This document shows, in pieces, positions 55,469 to 64,000 of a stretch of DNA of 64,000 bases. The first letter of the stretch is position 1; every line of letters starts with the position of its first letter. This DNA comes from Sphingomonas sanguinis. Lineage in GTDB: Bacteria > Pseudomonadota > Alphaproteobacteria > Sphingomonadales > Sphingomonadaceae. A program made the translations under genes and the position numbers. The stretch is taken from positions 1 to 64,000 of the forward strand of contig NZ_LDTE01000010.1 in the NCBI RefSeq assembly GCF_001476905.1, written 5' to 3'. The notes under the pieces are model-generated. The model was not told where the DNA came from, made no database searches, and saw only the letters and a list, made by a program, of their open reading frames with translations.

Positions 55469-58368
55469 CGGTCGCGCGCCGCGACCTACTGCTGGGCAGT
55501 GCCGTGGTGGGGCTGGCGGGCGGCATCGCGCCTGTCCGGGCCTTTGCCGCCAAGGGCAGCCCGGCGGATGGCGCGGGCGCACTCCCCATGCCCGCTCCGA
55601 CGAACGCGCTTCCCGCCGCCCTGCCGGTGCAGGATGCCGCGCGCGTGCTGATGGATCGCGGCTGGCTGTTCCATGAGGGCGATATCGAACCCGCCCCGCT
55701 CGACAGCCACAATGCGACCTATATCTCGGTCAAGGCCGGGAATGCGCGCGGCGCGGCGGCCGTCGATTATGACGACAGCGACTGGCAGGCCGTCGACCTG
55801 CCGCATGACTGGGCTTCCTTCCAGCCCTTTGTGAAGACCGCCAATGTCGCGCAAGGCTATAGGCCGCGCGGCATCGGCTGGTATCGGCGCAGCTTCCGGC
55901 TGGACCCGGCGCTTCAGGGGCGGCGGATCGAGCTGGAGTTCGGCGGCGTCGCGACCTTTGCGACCATCTGGGTCAATGGCAGCGTCGTGGCCCATAATTT
56001 CTCCGGCTATAACGCCATCCGTATCGACCTGACGCCGTTCGCGCGGTTTGGCGACGAGCCCAATATCGTCGCGGTGCGCGTCGATGCCGAGGCTATGGAG
56101 GGCTGGTGGTATGAAGGCGCTGGCCTCTACCGCCATGTCTGGCTGGCCGATTACGCGCCCGTGTCGATCGCGACTGACGGCGTGCACTGCGATCCGCGCA
56201 AAGCGGCCGATTGCTGGCACATCCCCGTCACCGCCACGTTGACCAGCATCGCGCCTGTCGACAGCGCCGTCACGGTCGAGGCGCGGCTGCTCGACCCGCA
56301 GGGCAAGGTCGTTGCGCAAGGACAGGTGACGGCGAGCGTCCCGTCGCTGGAAGAGGCAAGCGCCACCCTCGACCTTCGCGTCACCGATCCCATGCTCTGG
56401 TCGATCGAGCGGCCGACGCTCTACACGGTCCAGGTGCGGCTGCTGCGCGAGGGGCAGGTGGCGGACGAGCGGCGCGTGGCCGTGGGTTTCCGGACCATCC
56501 GGTTCGACGCGGCCCAGGGCTTTTTCCTGAACGACAAGGCCGTCAAGCTGAAGGGCGTTTGCCTGCATCAGGATCATGCGGGCGTCGGCACGGCCATCCC
56601 CGATGCATTGATCGGCTGGCGGCTCGAGCGGTTGAAGGCGATGGGCTGCAACGCGGTGCGGTCCAGCCATAATGCGCCGACGCCGGAATTGCTCGACTGG
56701 TGCGACCGGCTGGGTCTGGTCGTCATGGACGAGAACCGGCAGTTCAATCCGGCGCCCGAATATCGCGCGCAGCTGGAATGGCTGGTGCGCCGCGACCGCA
56801 ACCACCCGAGCGTCATCCTGTGGTCGGTCTTCAACGAAGAGCCGATGCAGGGCACGCCCTCGGGCGTCGAGATGGTCAAGCGCATGGCGCATTGGGTCCG
56901 CGCGCTGGACGACAGCCGCCCGGTGACGGCGGCGATGAACGGGGCCTTTTTCGATCCGGTCAATGTCGCACAGGTCGTCGATGTGACCGGGTTCAACTAT
57001 TATCAGGGTGATTACGACCGCTATCACCGACTGAACCCGACCAAGCCGATGACGAGTTCCGAGGACACCAGCGCCTTCATGACGCGCGGGGCGTTCGAAA
57101 GCGATCCGGCGCGGCATATCGCCTCCAGCTATGATGATGAGGCAGCAAGCTGGGGCGCGACCCACCGGGCGGCGTGGAAGGCGATCGCGGATCGGCCGTT
57201 CGTTGCGGGCGGCTTCGTATGGACCGGCTTCGACTATCATGGCGAGCCGACGCCTTATGAATGGCCGACCATCGCCAGCTTCTTCGGCATCATGGATCTG
57301 TGCGGCTTCCCCAAGACCGCCTTCGACATCCACCGCGCCGCCTGGGTCGACGACCAGCCGGTGGTCGCCATCGCGCCGCATTGGAGCTGGCCGGGGCGCG
57401 AGGGCAAGCCAATCAAGGTCATGGTCCTGTCCAATGCCGAGCGCGTCGTCCTGCGCCTGAACGGCAAGACGGTGGGCGAGGCGGCGGTCGACCGTCTGAT
57501 GGGCAATGAATGGACCGTGCCGTACGCGCCGGGCCGGATCGAGGCGATCGCCTACAGGGGCGGCCAGGAAGTCGCCCGCGCCGCGCATGAGACGGTCGGG
57601 GTGCCGGTCGCACTGCGGCTGACCCCGGCCCGCACCGTGATGGCGGGCGATACCGAGGACGCACAGGCGATCACGATCGACGCCGTGGATGCCAAGGGAC
57701 GGCATGTCCCGACCGCCAACCTGATGACCCGCTTCACCATCGAGGGCGGCGCGAGCATCGGCGTCGGCAATGGCGATCCCAACAGCCATGAGCCCGAAAA
57801 GGGCAACCAGCGCTCGCTCTTCAACGGCTTGGCGCAGATGATCGTGCGATCCGATACCGGTCGCGGACGGATCACCATCCGTGCGACCGCCGATGGCCTG
57901 AAGCCTGCGACGCTCAAGCTCGACCGGCTGGGCGTGGCTCCGCGCGCGCAGGTGCCGGTGGTGGCGGGCGACATGGACGTGCGCGACTGGCGGCGTTCGC
58001 CGCTTATGGTGGACAAGCCGTCGCCCGATCTCGCGCCCGCGACCAGCGACAATAATGGCTGGGCCTTTGTCCGGGCGGGCACCCCGACCCCGGCGGAGGG
58101 GGCGGGATGGCGTGTCTATCGCACCGTCGTGACGCCGAAGCGATCCGTCGCGGCACGGGGCGGCGAGATCCGCTTCGCCTCGGTCGGCGGCATGGCGAGC
58201 CTGTGGGTCGATGGCCAGATGGTCGCCGATAAGCGCGATCCCAAGCCCGGCCCGATGACCGCGACGCTGCCCTCGGGCGCGAACAAGCGGACCATCGCGC
58301 TGATCGTGGCGGGCATGGGCAATATCGAAAGCGGCCTGCTGGGCCGGGTGACGGTCGCCCCGCGCTGA
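55465..58368 (+). CDS. GH2 beta-galactosidase, Tat-exported
   Basis: A 967-aa family 2 enzyme with a twin-arginine signal (ARRDLLLGSAVVG, cleavage near AFAAKG). The sugar-binding domain has LPHDWASFQPF and GYRPRGIGWYRRSF. The barrel has the acid/base Glu458 in WSVFNEEP and the likely nucleophile Glu533 in SSEDTSAFMTRG. GGFVWTGFDYHGEPTPYEWP is the hallmark of Bacteroides/sphingomonad-type beta-galactosidases; the usual acidic or Gln residue before FVWTG is Gly here. DUF4982- and Ig-like domains follow, and a jelly-roll end (about 880-967). It overlaps nagA by four bases, an exported enzyme within a cytosolic sugar operon. Release of beta-galactose from N-glycan antennae is inferred. Confidence 0.88.
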   Translation: MTVARRDLLLGSAVVGLAGGIAPVRAFAAKGSPADGAGALPMPAPTNALPAALPVQDAARVLMDRGWLFHEGDIEPAPLDSHNATYISVKAGNARGAAAVDYDDSDWQAVDLPHDWASFQPFVKTANVAQGYRPRGIGWYRRSFRLDPALQGRRIELEFGGVATFATIWVNGSVVAHNFSGYNAIRIDLTPFARFGDEPNIVAVRVDAEAMEGWWYEGAGLYRHVWLADYAPVSIATDGVHCDPRKAADCWHIPVTATLTSIAPVDSAVTVEARLLDPQGKVVAQGQVTASVPSLEEASATLDLRVTDPMLWSIERPTLYTVQVRLLREGQVADERRVAVGFRTIRFDAAQGFFLNDKAVKLKGVCLHQDHAGVGTAIPDALIGWRLERLKAMGCNAVRSSHNAPTPELLDWCDRLGLVVMDENRQFNPAPEYRAQLEWLVRRDRNHPSVILWSVFNEEPMQGTPSGVEMVKRMAHWVRALDDSRPVTAAMNGAFFDPVNVAQVVDVTGFNYYQGDYDRYHRLNPTKPMTSSEDTSAFMTRGAFESDPARHIASSYDDEAASWGATHRAAWKAIADRPFVAGGFVWTGFDYHGEPTPYEWPTIASFFGIMDLCGFPKTAFDIHRAAWVDDQPVVAIAPHWSWPGREGKPIKVMVLSNAERVVLRLNGKTVGEAAVDRLMGNEWTVPYAPGRIEAIAYRGGQEVARAAHETVGVPVALRLTPARTVMAGDTEDAQAITIDAVDAKGRHVPTANLMTRFTIEGGASIGVGNGDPNSHEPEKGNQRSLFNGLAQMIVRSDTGRGRITIRATADGLKPATLKLDRLGVAPRAQVPVVAGDMDVRDWRRSPLMVDKPSPDLAPATSDNNGWAFVRAGTPTPAEGAGWRVYRTVVTPKRSVAARGGEIRFASVGGMASLWVDGQMVADKRDPKPGPMTATLPSGANKRTIALIVAGMGNIESGLLGRVTVAPR

Positions 58369-58413
58369 TGCCGGGGGACGTGAAGGAATGCAGCTTGGCG
58401 AAAGTGACGTGCG

Positions 58414-60864
58414 ATGAGTGACTGGACCGTTTTTGCGCCGCTCGCCGGCTGGGTGACGCCGCTGGGTGATGTGCCGGACCCGGTCTTCGCCGAAAAGATG
58501 TTGGGCGACGGGCTCGCTATCGATCCGGTGAACGACGCGCTGTGTGCGCCGTGCGATGCGACCGTGCTGACCGTGCACGAGGCGGGGCACGCCGTCACGC
58601 TGCGCAGTACCGATGGCTATGAGCTGATCTGCCATATCGGTGTCGACACCGTGTCGCTGGGCGGCAAGGGCCTGACTCCACAGGTGCAGGCGGGCGCGAA
58701 GGTGCTCGCGGGTCAGCCGCTGATCCGCTTCGACCTCGACTATCTGGTCCAGAACGCGCCTGCGGTCGTGACCCCGATCATCGTCGCCGATGCCAGCCGC
58801 TATGCCGTCGAGCCGATCGCCAAGGGGTTGGTCGCGGTCGGTGATGCGCTGCTCCGCGTCGTGCCGCTGGCGGCCGAGACGGTCGAGACGGCGGCGACCG
58901 GTGAGACGCTGATCGAGGAAACCGTGGTGGCGCTCTCGCACGGCCTGCACGCCCGACCCGCCGCGCGGCTGGTTGAGGCGGTGCGCCGTCATGAGGCGAA
59001 GGTCACGCTCTATCATGGCGAGCGGCACGCCTCCGCGCTGAGTGCGGTCGGACTGCTCGGACTGGGCCTGGGCCATGGCACGACCGTGCGGATCGAGGCG
59101 ACCGGGGCACAGGCCGCCGCCGCCATGGCCGAGGTCATCGCCTTCCTGAACGACGCCACGGTCGAGGACACGCCGATCGACGTGCCCGAACCGATGCGGG
59201 GCGAGGGGCCGGGCCTGGGTGGCGTTCCGGCCGCGCCGGGCCTTGCGGTCGGGCCGATCCATCGCCTGAGCCGCGCCGCGATCCCTGTCGAGACGGTGGC
59301 GGAAACGGTCGAGGCGGAACGCACGAAGCTGATCGATGCGCTCGCCCGTGTGCGTGAAGGACTGGCCCAGGCCGCGACCGCCGGTGGCGCGCGCGGCGGG
59401 GTGATGGCGGCCCACGCCGCGATGCTGGCCGACCCGACGCTGGGCGACGCGGCGCTGGCCGCCGTTGATCGCGGCCTCAGCGCGGGCGTCGCATGGCAGG
59501 AGGCCATCGCCGAGCAGGTTGCGGTTCTGATCTCCAGCGGCGACCGCCGCATCGCCGAGCGCGCCGACGATCTCCGTGATCTGGAACGCCATGTGCTCGC
59601 CGCGCTGGTGGGCATGCCCATCGAGGGGCCGAGCGTGCCGACCGGCGCCATCCTGGTCGCCGAGGATCTACTGCCCAGCCAGGTCGCCGCGCTCGACGCA
59701 GGCGTCGTGGCGGGCATCGCCTTGGTCAAGGGCGGGCCGACCTCGCACGCCGCGATCCTGGCGGCGGGTATGGGCCTGCCCATGGCGGTGGCGTTCGGCG
59801 AGCCGCTGGCCGCGCTGGAGGATGGCCGGGTGATCGTGCTCGACGCCGATCGCGGCCTGATCGATCCCGAGCCCGATGCGGATACGCAAGCCGAGGCGCG
59901 CGACACCATCGCCCGTCGCAAGGCCGAGACCGAGGCCGCCCGTGCCGCCACCGGCCCGTGCCGGACCCTGGACGGCACGCGGATCGAGATGTTCGCCAAT
60001 CTCGGCTCGGTCGCCGATGCCGAGGCGGCGGTGGCCGAGGGCGCGGAGGGCTGCGGCCTGCTGCGCACCGAATTCCTGTTCCTGGAACGGGAAACCGCGC
60101 CGACCCGCGACGAACAGGCCCGCGATTACCAAGCGATCGCCGATGCGCTGGGCAATCGGCCGATGATCGTCCGGCTGCTCGATGTCGGCGGCGACAAGCC
60201 CGCACCGTACATGGACCTGCCCGTCGAGGAAAATCCCGCACTGGGCCTGCGCGGTATCCGCGTGTCGCTGGCCGATCCGCAACTGCTGGAGGATCAGGTC
60301 GGCGCGATCCTGTCGGTGCGCCAGCCATGCCGGATCATGGCGCCGATGATCGCCAGCCTCTCCGAGCTGGAGGCGGTGCGCGCCGTTGTCGAGCGGCAGG
60401 GGGGCAAGGCGGAGGTCGGCGTCATGATCGAAACGCCCGCCGCCGCGATTTCCGCCGATATCCTGGCCACCAAGGCCGACTTCTTCTCGATCGGTACCAA
60501 CGACCTGACCCAATATACGCTCGCCATGGATCGCGGCAACGCGGCGGTGGCGGCCGGGGTCGACGGCCTGCATCCGGCGGTGCTGCGGCTGATCGGCGCG
60601 ACCTGTGACGGGGCGGCCAAGCATGACACCCCGGTCGGCGTCTGCGGCTCGCTCGCCGCCGATCGTCTGGCGGTGCCGATCCTGCTGGGCCTGGGCGTCA
60701 CCGAATTGTCGGTGCCGCCCGCCCGCGTCGCCGCGATCAAGGCGCTGGTCGGCAAGCTCGACATGGCGAAATGCCGCGCCGCCGCGATCCATGCGCTGGC
60801 GCTCCCCTCGGCGGCGGCCGTTCGTGCGCGCATCACCAATATGCTTCAGGAGATCGGCGCATGA
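58414..60864 (+). CDS. nagF: PTS fusion EIIA-HPr-EI for GlcNAc
   Basis: An 816-aa cytoplasmic fusion that carries the full soluble phosphate relay. EIIA(Glc)-like domain at about 1-150 with His74 in ICHIGVDTV; HPr at about 170-250 with His179 in GLHARPA; enzyme I at about 265-816 with His445 in GGPTSHAAILA. The PEP-binding part has GCGLLRTEFLFLERE, NPALGLRGIRVSL, MIETPAAAISADI, FFSIGTNDLTQYTLAMDRGN and the cysteine of GVCGSLAAD. All phospho-acceptors are present, so it can pass phosphate from PEP to NagE without other PTS proteins. It follows GH2 by 45 bases and overlaps nagE by four. Confidence 0.95.
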   Translation: MSDWTVFAPLAGWVTPLGDVPDPVFAEKMLGDGLAIDPVNDALCAPCDATVLTVHEAGHAVTLRSTDGYELICHIGVDTVSLGGKGLTPQVQAGAKVLAGQPLIRFDLDYLVQNAPAVVTPIIVADASRYAVEPIAKGLVAVGDALLRVVPLAAETVETAATGETLIEETVVALSHGLHARPAARLVEAVRRHEAKVTLYHGERHASALSAVGLLGLGLGHGTTVRIEATGAQAAAAMAEVIAFLNDATVEDTPIDVPEPMRGEGPGLGGVPAAPGLAVGPIHRLSRAAIPVETVAETVEAERTKLIDALARVREGLAQAATAGGARGGVMAAHAAMLADPTLGDAALAAVDRGLSAGVAWQEAIAEQVAVLISSGDRRIAERADDLRDLERHVLAALVGMPIEGPSVPTGAILVAEDLLPSQVAALDAGVVAGIALVKGGPTSHAAILAAGMGLPMAVAFGEPLAALEDGRVIVLDADRGLIDPEPDADTQAEARDTIARRKAETEAARAATGPCRTLDGTRIEMFANLGSVADAEAAVAEGAEGCGLLRTEFLFLERETAPTRDEQARDYQAIADALGNRPMIVRLLDVGGDKPAPYMDLPVEENPALGLRGIRVSLADPQLLEDQVGAILSVRQPCRIMAPMIASLSELEAVRAVVERQGGKAEVGVMIETPAAAISADILATKADFFSIGTNDLTQYTLAMDRGNAAVAAGVDGLHPAVLRLIGATCDGAAKHDTPVGVCGSLAADRLAVPILLGLGVTELSVPPARVAAIKALVGKLDMAKCRAAAIHALALPSAAAVRARITNMLQEIGA

Positions 60865-62588
60865 GCTCGCCCATGGCCTCACTTCAATCGCTCGGCCGGG
60901 CGCTGATGCTGCCCATCGCGGTCCTGCCGGTGGCAGGTCTGCTGCTGCGCCTGGGACAGCCCGACCTGCTCGACATCGCCTTCATGGCGAATGCGGGCAA
61001 TGCGATCTTCGACAATCTGGGCCTGCTCTTCGCGGTCGGCGTCGCCACCGCTTTCGCGCGTGACGGCAACGGTGCGGCGGCACTGGCCGGGGTCACCTGT
61101 TACCTCGTCACCATCAAGGGGGCGGAGACGCTGGTCGTGCCGCCTGCGGATATCGCCAAGGGGCTGGCGACGGATATCGCGGCCACCGTCGAGGCGGCGT
61201 GGCGCACCAAGTCGGTGCACAAGTTCGACGTGCCGGTGGGGATCGTCGCGGGTCTGATCGGCGGCAGCTTCTATAACCGGTTCGCTACCATCAAGATGCC
61301 GGAATATCTGGCCTTTTTCGGTGGTCGTCGCTTCGTGCCGATCATTTCCGGCATCGCCGGGCTGGCGCTGGCGGGCTTGCTGGGCGTAGCGTTCGGGCCG
61401 GTCAATGCGGGCATCGACGGGCTGAGCCAGGGCGTGGTGCAGGCGGGTGGCTTGGGACTGTTCGCCTTTGGTGTGCTCAACCGGCTGCTGATCGTGACCG
61501 GCCTCCATCACATCCTGAACACCGTCGCCTATTTCGTGGTCGGCGATTTTCATGGCAAGACCGGCGACCTGAACCGCTTCTTTGCGGGCGATCCGAGCGC
61601 GGGCGCGTTCATGAGCGGCTTCTTCCCGGTCATGATGTTCGGCCTGCCCGCCGCCTGCCTCGCCATGTACCAAGAGGCATTGCCGGAGCGGAAGAAGGCG
61701 GTCGGCGGCATGTTGCTCAGCCTGGCGCTGATGTCGTTCCTGACCGGCGTGACCGAGCCGATCGAGTTCAGTTTCATGTTCCTCGCGCCGGTCCTCTATG
61801 CCTTCCACGCGGTTTTGACCGGCCTGTCGGAAGTCATCATGAACGCGCTGGGTGTGCGGCTGGGCTATACCTTCTCCGCCGGGCTGTTCGACTATGGCCT
61901 GAATTTCGGCAAGGCGACCAAGCCGCTGCTGCTGATCCCGGTCGGTCTGGTCTATGCGCTGCTCTATTACGGGGTATTCCGCTGGGCCATTCGCCGCTGG
62001 AACCTGCAGACGCCGGGTCGCGAAGCCGATGGCGGGATCGAGGACGGGCAGGCCGAAGCGGCCACCGCCGGGGAAGCTGGCGGGCGTGGCGCGTCCTTCG
62101 TCGCCGCGATGGGCGGCAGCACCAATCTGACCGAGATCGCCGCCTGCACCACCCGCCTGCGCCTGATCGTCGCCGATCCGGCCAGGGTGGACGAGCCTGC
62201 GCTCAAGCGCCTGGGGGCACGCGGTATCCTGCGTCCGTCGCCTAGCGGCGTGCAGGTCGTGCTGGGCCCGGTCGCCGATACGGTCGCGATGGAGATGCGC
62301 GCCGCGATCGAGAGCGGACCGATCCCGGCCACGCGTCAGGCCGTCCCCGCGTCCGATGCTCCGGCCACCGTGGCTTCGGTCACGCCGTCCGGTTCGGGAA
62401 CTGCGGCCTTGCCCGATGCGGTGGTGAAGGCGTTGGGCGGGTCGGCCAACATCGCGGCCGCCAGCCATCATGCGGGGCGCTGGCGCATCGTGCTGGTCGA
62501 TCCGACCCGCGCCGAGGAGGTGCCGCTCGATCGGGTACGCGCGACGGTTCGCGTTGCGAACGATACGATCCATGTTCTAACAGATTAA
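60861..62588 (+). CDS. nagE: PTS GlcNAc-specific EIICB permease with extra EIIB-like domain
   Basis: Inner-membrane transporter (575 aa) that imports and phosphorylates GlcNAc. The EIIC part (about 1-385) has NRLLIVTGLHHILNT, FMSGFFPVMMFGLPAACLAMYQ and GVTEPIEFSFMFLAPVLYAFHA. EIIB follows with the phospho-cysteine Cys429 in LTEIAACTTRLRL. After a Pro/Ala/Ser linker, residues about 515-575 repeat the EIIB pattern (GGSANIAAASHHAGRWRIVL), but the cysteine position is His537, so this copy cannot be phosphorylated on cysteine. The ATG at 60861 overlaps the nagF stop. Confidence 0.93.
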   Translation: MSSPMASLQSLGRALMLPIAVLPVAGLLLRLGQPDLLDIAFMANAGNAIFDNLGLLFAVGVATAFARDGNGAAALAGVTCYLVTIKGAETLVVPPADIAKGLATDIAATVEAAWRTKSVHKFDVPVGIVAGLIGGSFYNRFATIKMPEYLAFFGGRRFVPIISGIAGLALAGLLGVAFGPVNAGIDGLSQGVVQAGGLGLFAFGVLNRLLIVTGLHHILNTVAYFVVGDFHGKTGDLNRFFAGDPSAGAFMSGFFPVMMFGLPAACLAMYQEALPERKKAVGGMLLSLALMSFLTGVTEPIEFSFMFLAPVLYAFHAVLTGLSEVIMNALGVRLGYTFSAGLFDYGLNFGKATKPLLLIPVGLVYALLYYGVFRWAIRRWNLQTPGREADGGIEDGQAEAATAGEAGGRGASFVAAMGGSTNLTEIAACTTRLRLIVADPARVDEPALKRLGARGILRPSPSGVQVVLGPVADTVAMEMRAAIESGPIPATRQAVPASDAPATVASVTPSGSGTAALPDAVVKALGGSANIAAASHHAGRWRIVLVDPTRAEEVPLDRVRATVRVANDTIHVLTD

Positions 62589-62708
62589 ATTGGTGTCATT
62601 TTGACGTCAGATGTGTTGCTCGTGGGCAATCAAACGATGTAGGCGAAGTGTCACAGTTCGATGGAACACCCCGAGCGCGATAAGGCCGCGATCACGAGGA
62701 GGGACAGC
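62589..62708 (+). promoter_or_regulatory. nagE-iclR gap with shared TGTCATTTTG motif
   Basis: TTGGTGTCATTTTG at 62590-62603 shares the ten bases TGTCATTTTG with the reverse complement of 51540-51549 in the nag divergent promoter. TGACGTCA (62602-62609) is an overlapping palindrome. This gap probably carries the IclR gene promoter. Confidence 0.45.
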
Positions 62709-63494
62709 TTGCCCACGGAACCCGCGAACAACGCCGATGACAAGCGGCTGTATCGCGCGCCAGCATTGGAAAAAGGCCTCGATATTCTCGAGTTGCTGGC
62801 GGCCGAGGAGCATCCGCTGACGATGAGTGCGATCGTCAACCGTCTGGGGCGCTCGACCGGCGAGTTGTTCCGCATGATCCAGGTGCTCGAGCATCGCGGT
62901 TACGTCGCGCAGGGCCCGGATGGCTATGAGATGACGCCGCGCCTCTTCCATCTGGGGTTGAAGCGTCCGCCCGTGCGCAGCCTGATGGAGCAGGCGCTTC
63001 CCGAGATGCGCAAGCTGGCGGACGACATAGGCCAGTCCTGTTACCTCGCCATTCCCTCGGGTGCGGCATCGTCGGTGATCGCCCGGATGGAGGCGAGCAC
63101 CGCGGTTGGTTTTTCGGTCCGCGTCGGTTATCGCCGCCCGCTGTGCGAAACGCCGTCAGGCCTGCTGCTTTATGCCTTTCAGAACGAGGCGACGCGGCGG
63201 GAATGGGAAACGCTGTTCGATCCGCCGCTGTCCGATGGAGCGCTCCGAGAGTTGCAGGACGAGGCCGATGCTCTGCGCGCACAGGAGTTCGCCCGCGTGG
63301 ACAGCACCGAACTGCTCGGCATGGTGGAACTGGCGGTGCCCATCATGCGCGGCGATAGGGCCTGCGCGGTCCTGACCGTGCCCTTCATCCGAATCACCGA
63401 TGCGCTCGTCACTGAGGATGAGGCGCTGGCCCGGTTGCGCCACACCGCGCAGGTCATCTCCGAACAGATGATCGGCAGCGACGCCCGTATCTGA
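62709..63494 (+). CDS. IclR-family transcription regulator
   Basis: A 261-aa regulator. The N-terminal winged helix is RAPALEKGLDILELLAAEEHPLTMSAIVNRLGRSTGELFRMIQVLEHRGYV. The C-terminal effector domain has PEMRKLADDIGQSCYLAIPSG, GYRRPLCETPSGLLLYAF and ELAVPIMRGDRACAVLTVPF. AGGAGG lies seven bases before a TTG at 62709; an ATG at 62661, 16 codons upstream, has no such site. It follows the nag operon by about 120 bases. It may regulate the nag or glycosidase genes; the shared TGTCATTTTG motif at 62594 just upstream hints at this. The effector is unknown. Confidence 0.87.
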   Translation: MPTEPANNADDKRLYRAPALEKGLDILELLAAEEHPLTMSAIVNRLGRSTGELFRMIQVLEHRGYVAQGPDGYEMTPRLFHLGLKRPPVRSLMEQALPEMRKLADDIGQSCYLAIPSGAASSVIARMEASTAVGFSVRVGYRRPLCETPSGLLLYAFQNEATRREWETLFDPPLSDGALRELQDEADALRAQEFARVDSTELLGMVELAVPIMRGDRACAVLTVPFIRITDALVTEDEALARLRHTAQVISEQMIGSDARI

Positions 63495-63632
63495 TCCCGG
63501 CTTGTCCCCGATCGGCTTCGCGGCGATAGAGCCGACGATCCGATTGAACAATTTCGGCGACCCGGATTTTACCGTGCCTGTCGCCGGATCGTCATGCGAG
63601 CGATCGGCGGGGCAGGTACAAAGGGGCGATGG

Positions 63633-64000
63633 GTGCTGCTGAAATATTATAAGGGTTCGCTTCTTTTCACGGCACTCTGCCTTGGCATTGCCGCCTGGTT
63701 GGGATTCCAGAGCACCGGCACCTTGCCCGGTACGCTGGGGGTCCTGTGGATCGTCCTGGTTCTCGGCGTGCTGGAAGTGTCGCTGTCCTTCGACAATGCG
63801 GTCGTCAACGCGACCGTGCTGCGCGACATGGACGACAAGTGGCGCCACCGCTTCCTGACCTGGGGCATATTGATTGCGGTGTTCGGGATGCGGATCGTCT
63901 TTCCGCTCGCGATCGTCGCCATTGCGGCGCATATGGGGCCGATCGAGGCGCTGAAGCTGGCGATCGGCGAGCCCGTTCGCTACGAGCAGATCATCACCTC
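63633..64000 (+). CDS. DUF475 / TerC-like membrane protein (3' end outside window)
   Basis: The window ends after 122 codons. Translation from the GTG at 63633 (AAGGGG upstream) gives an inner-membrane protein starting VLLKYYKGSLLFTALCLGIAAWLGF. It continues with LVLGVLEVSLSFDNAVVNATVLRDMDDKWRHRFLTWGILIAVFGMRIVFPLAIV. The EVSLSFDNAVVNA stretch is characteristic of DUF475 and related TerC-superfamily proteins, which resemble metal-linked exporters. An ATG four bases upstream is out of frame and hits a stop at once. Function unproven; manganese or tellurium-type stress links are known only for relatives. Confidence 0.8.
   Translation, partial: MLLKYYKGSLLFTALCLGIAAWLGFQSTGTLPGTLGVLWIVLVLGVLEVSLSFDNAVVNATVLRDMDDKWRHRFLTWGILIAVFGMRIVFPLAIVAIAAHMGPIEALKLAIGEPVRYEQIIT

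Noticed and set aside
55486-59592. 1368-codon open frame antisense to the GH2 galactosidase and nagF
   Set aside because: The plus-strand genes carry complete catalytic motifs; the antisense frame is His/Arg/Asp-rich with no domain and arises from codon bias.
1-64000. tRNA, rRNA, CRISPR, insertion sequences, prophage
   Set aside because: No cloverleaf-like unit with tRNA consensus, rRNA signature, regularly spaced direct repeats, transposase or phage gene was seen on reading. I could not run a dedicated search.

Overview
The window is about 64 kb of high-GC chromosomal DNA. Gene content points to a sphingomonad-type alphaproteobacterium (Sphingomonas or a close relative): four long TonB-dependent receptors, two of them of the TonB-Xanth-Caul style, many Tat- or Sec-exported glycoside hydrolases, OhrR/Ohr, a FecI/FecR/FecA-like trio, a NasT/NasS nitrate switch and a GlcNAc phosphotransferase system (PTS). 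The genus is inferred from gene content only. I see no rRNA, tRNA, CRISPR array, transposase, prophage or clear pseudogene. Genes are densely packed, often with 4-bp stop/start overlaps.

Layout. (1) 1-6.2 kb, minus strand: assimilatory nitrate/nitrite module. nasT-nasS encode an ANTAR antiterminator and its nitrate sensor. They are followed by a leader with a strong terminator and two ANTAR-type hexaloop hairpins, then narK-nirB-nirD. Any nitrate reductase gene would lie off the left edge. (2) 6.3-19.5 kb: plant cell-wall sugar region. It holds a GH43 arabinanase-like enzyme, a TonB receptor, an operon of flavin halogenase-GH9-GH1, and a divergent TonB receptor with a LacI regulator. (3) 19.5-32.3 kb: housekeeping and stress genes. 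These are ohr/ohrR, a large secreted protein of unknown function, a YghU-type GST, a GT39-like membrane glycosyltransferase, a GT2 enzyme with a YdjC-type deacetylase, an ECF sigma/FecR/FecA-like signalling trio, and a patatin. (4) 32.4-43.2 kb, minus strand: a five-gene operon GH2 (beta-mannosidase)-GH3-GH125-GH92-GH29. (5) 43.5-48.4 kb: DUF3667 membrane protein, Na+/H+ antiporter, and a GT4 glycosyltransferase next to an LpxH-like phosphoesterase. (6) 48.6-62.6 kb: a TonB receptor divergent from cutC-gntR-nagB-nagA-GH2(beta-galactosidase)-nagF-nagE. (7) 62.7-64 kb: an IclR regulator and a truncated DUF475/TerC-like gene.

How it fits together. Regions 4 and 6 read as one pathway for N-glycans of plant type. 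A TonB receptor would import glycan fragments. Exported GH29, GH92, GH3, GH125, GH2 mannosidase and GH2 galactosidase would trim fucose, mannose, xylose and galactose. The released GlcNAc would enter through the NagE/NagF PTS and be converted by NagA and the SIS-domain deaminase to fructose-6-phosphate. The same families (GH92, GH3, GH125, GH2, GH29) occur in the nix N-glycan cluster of Xanthomonas campestris. No enzyme that splits the chitobiose core (GH18, GH85, GH20) is in the window. Region 2 looks like a beta-glucan module under a LacI regulator, with an unexpected halogenase in the operon.

Starts were chosen by Shine-Dalgarno spacing, signal peptides and overlaps. Where an upstream in-frame start is possible, the entry says so.
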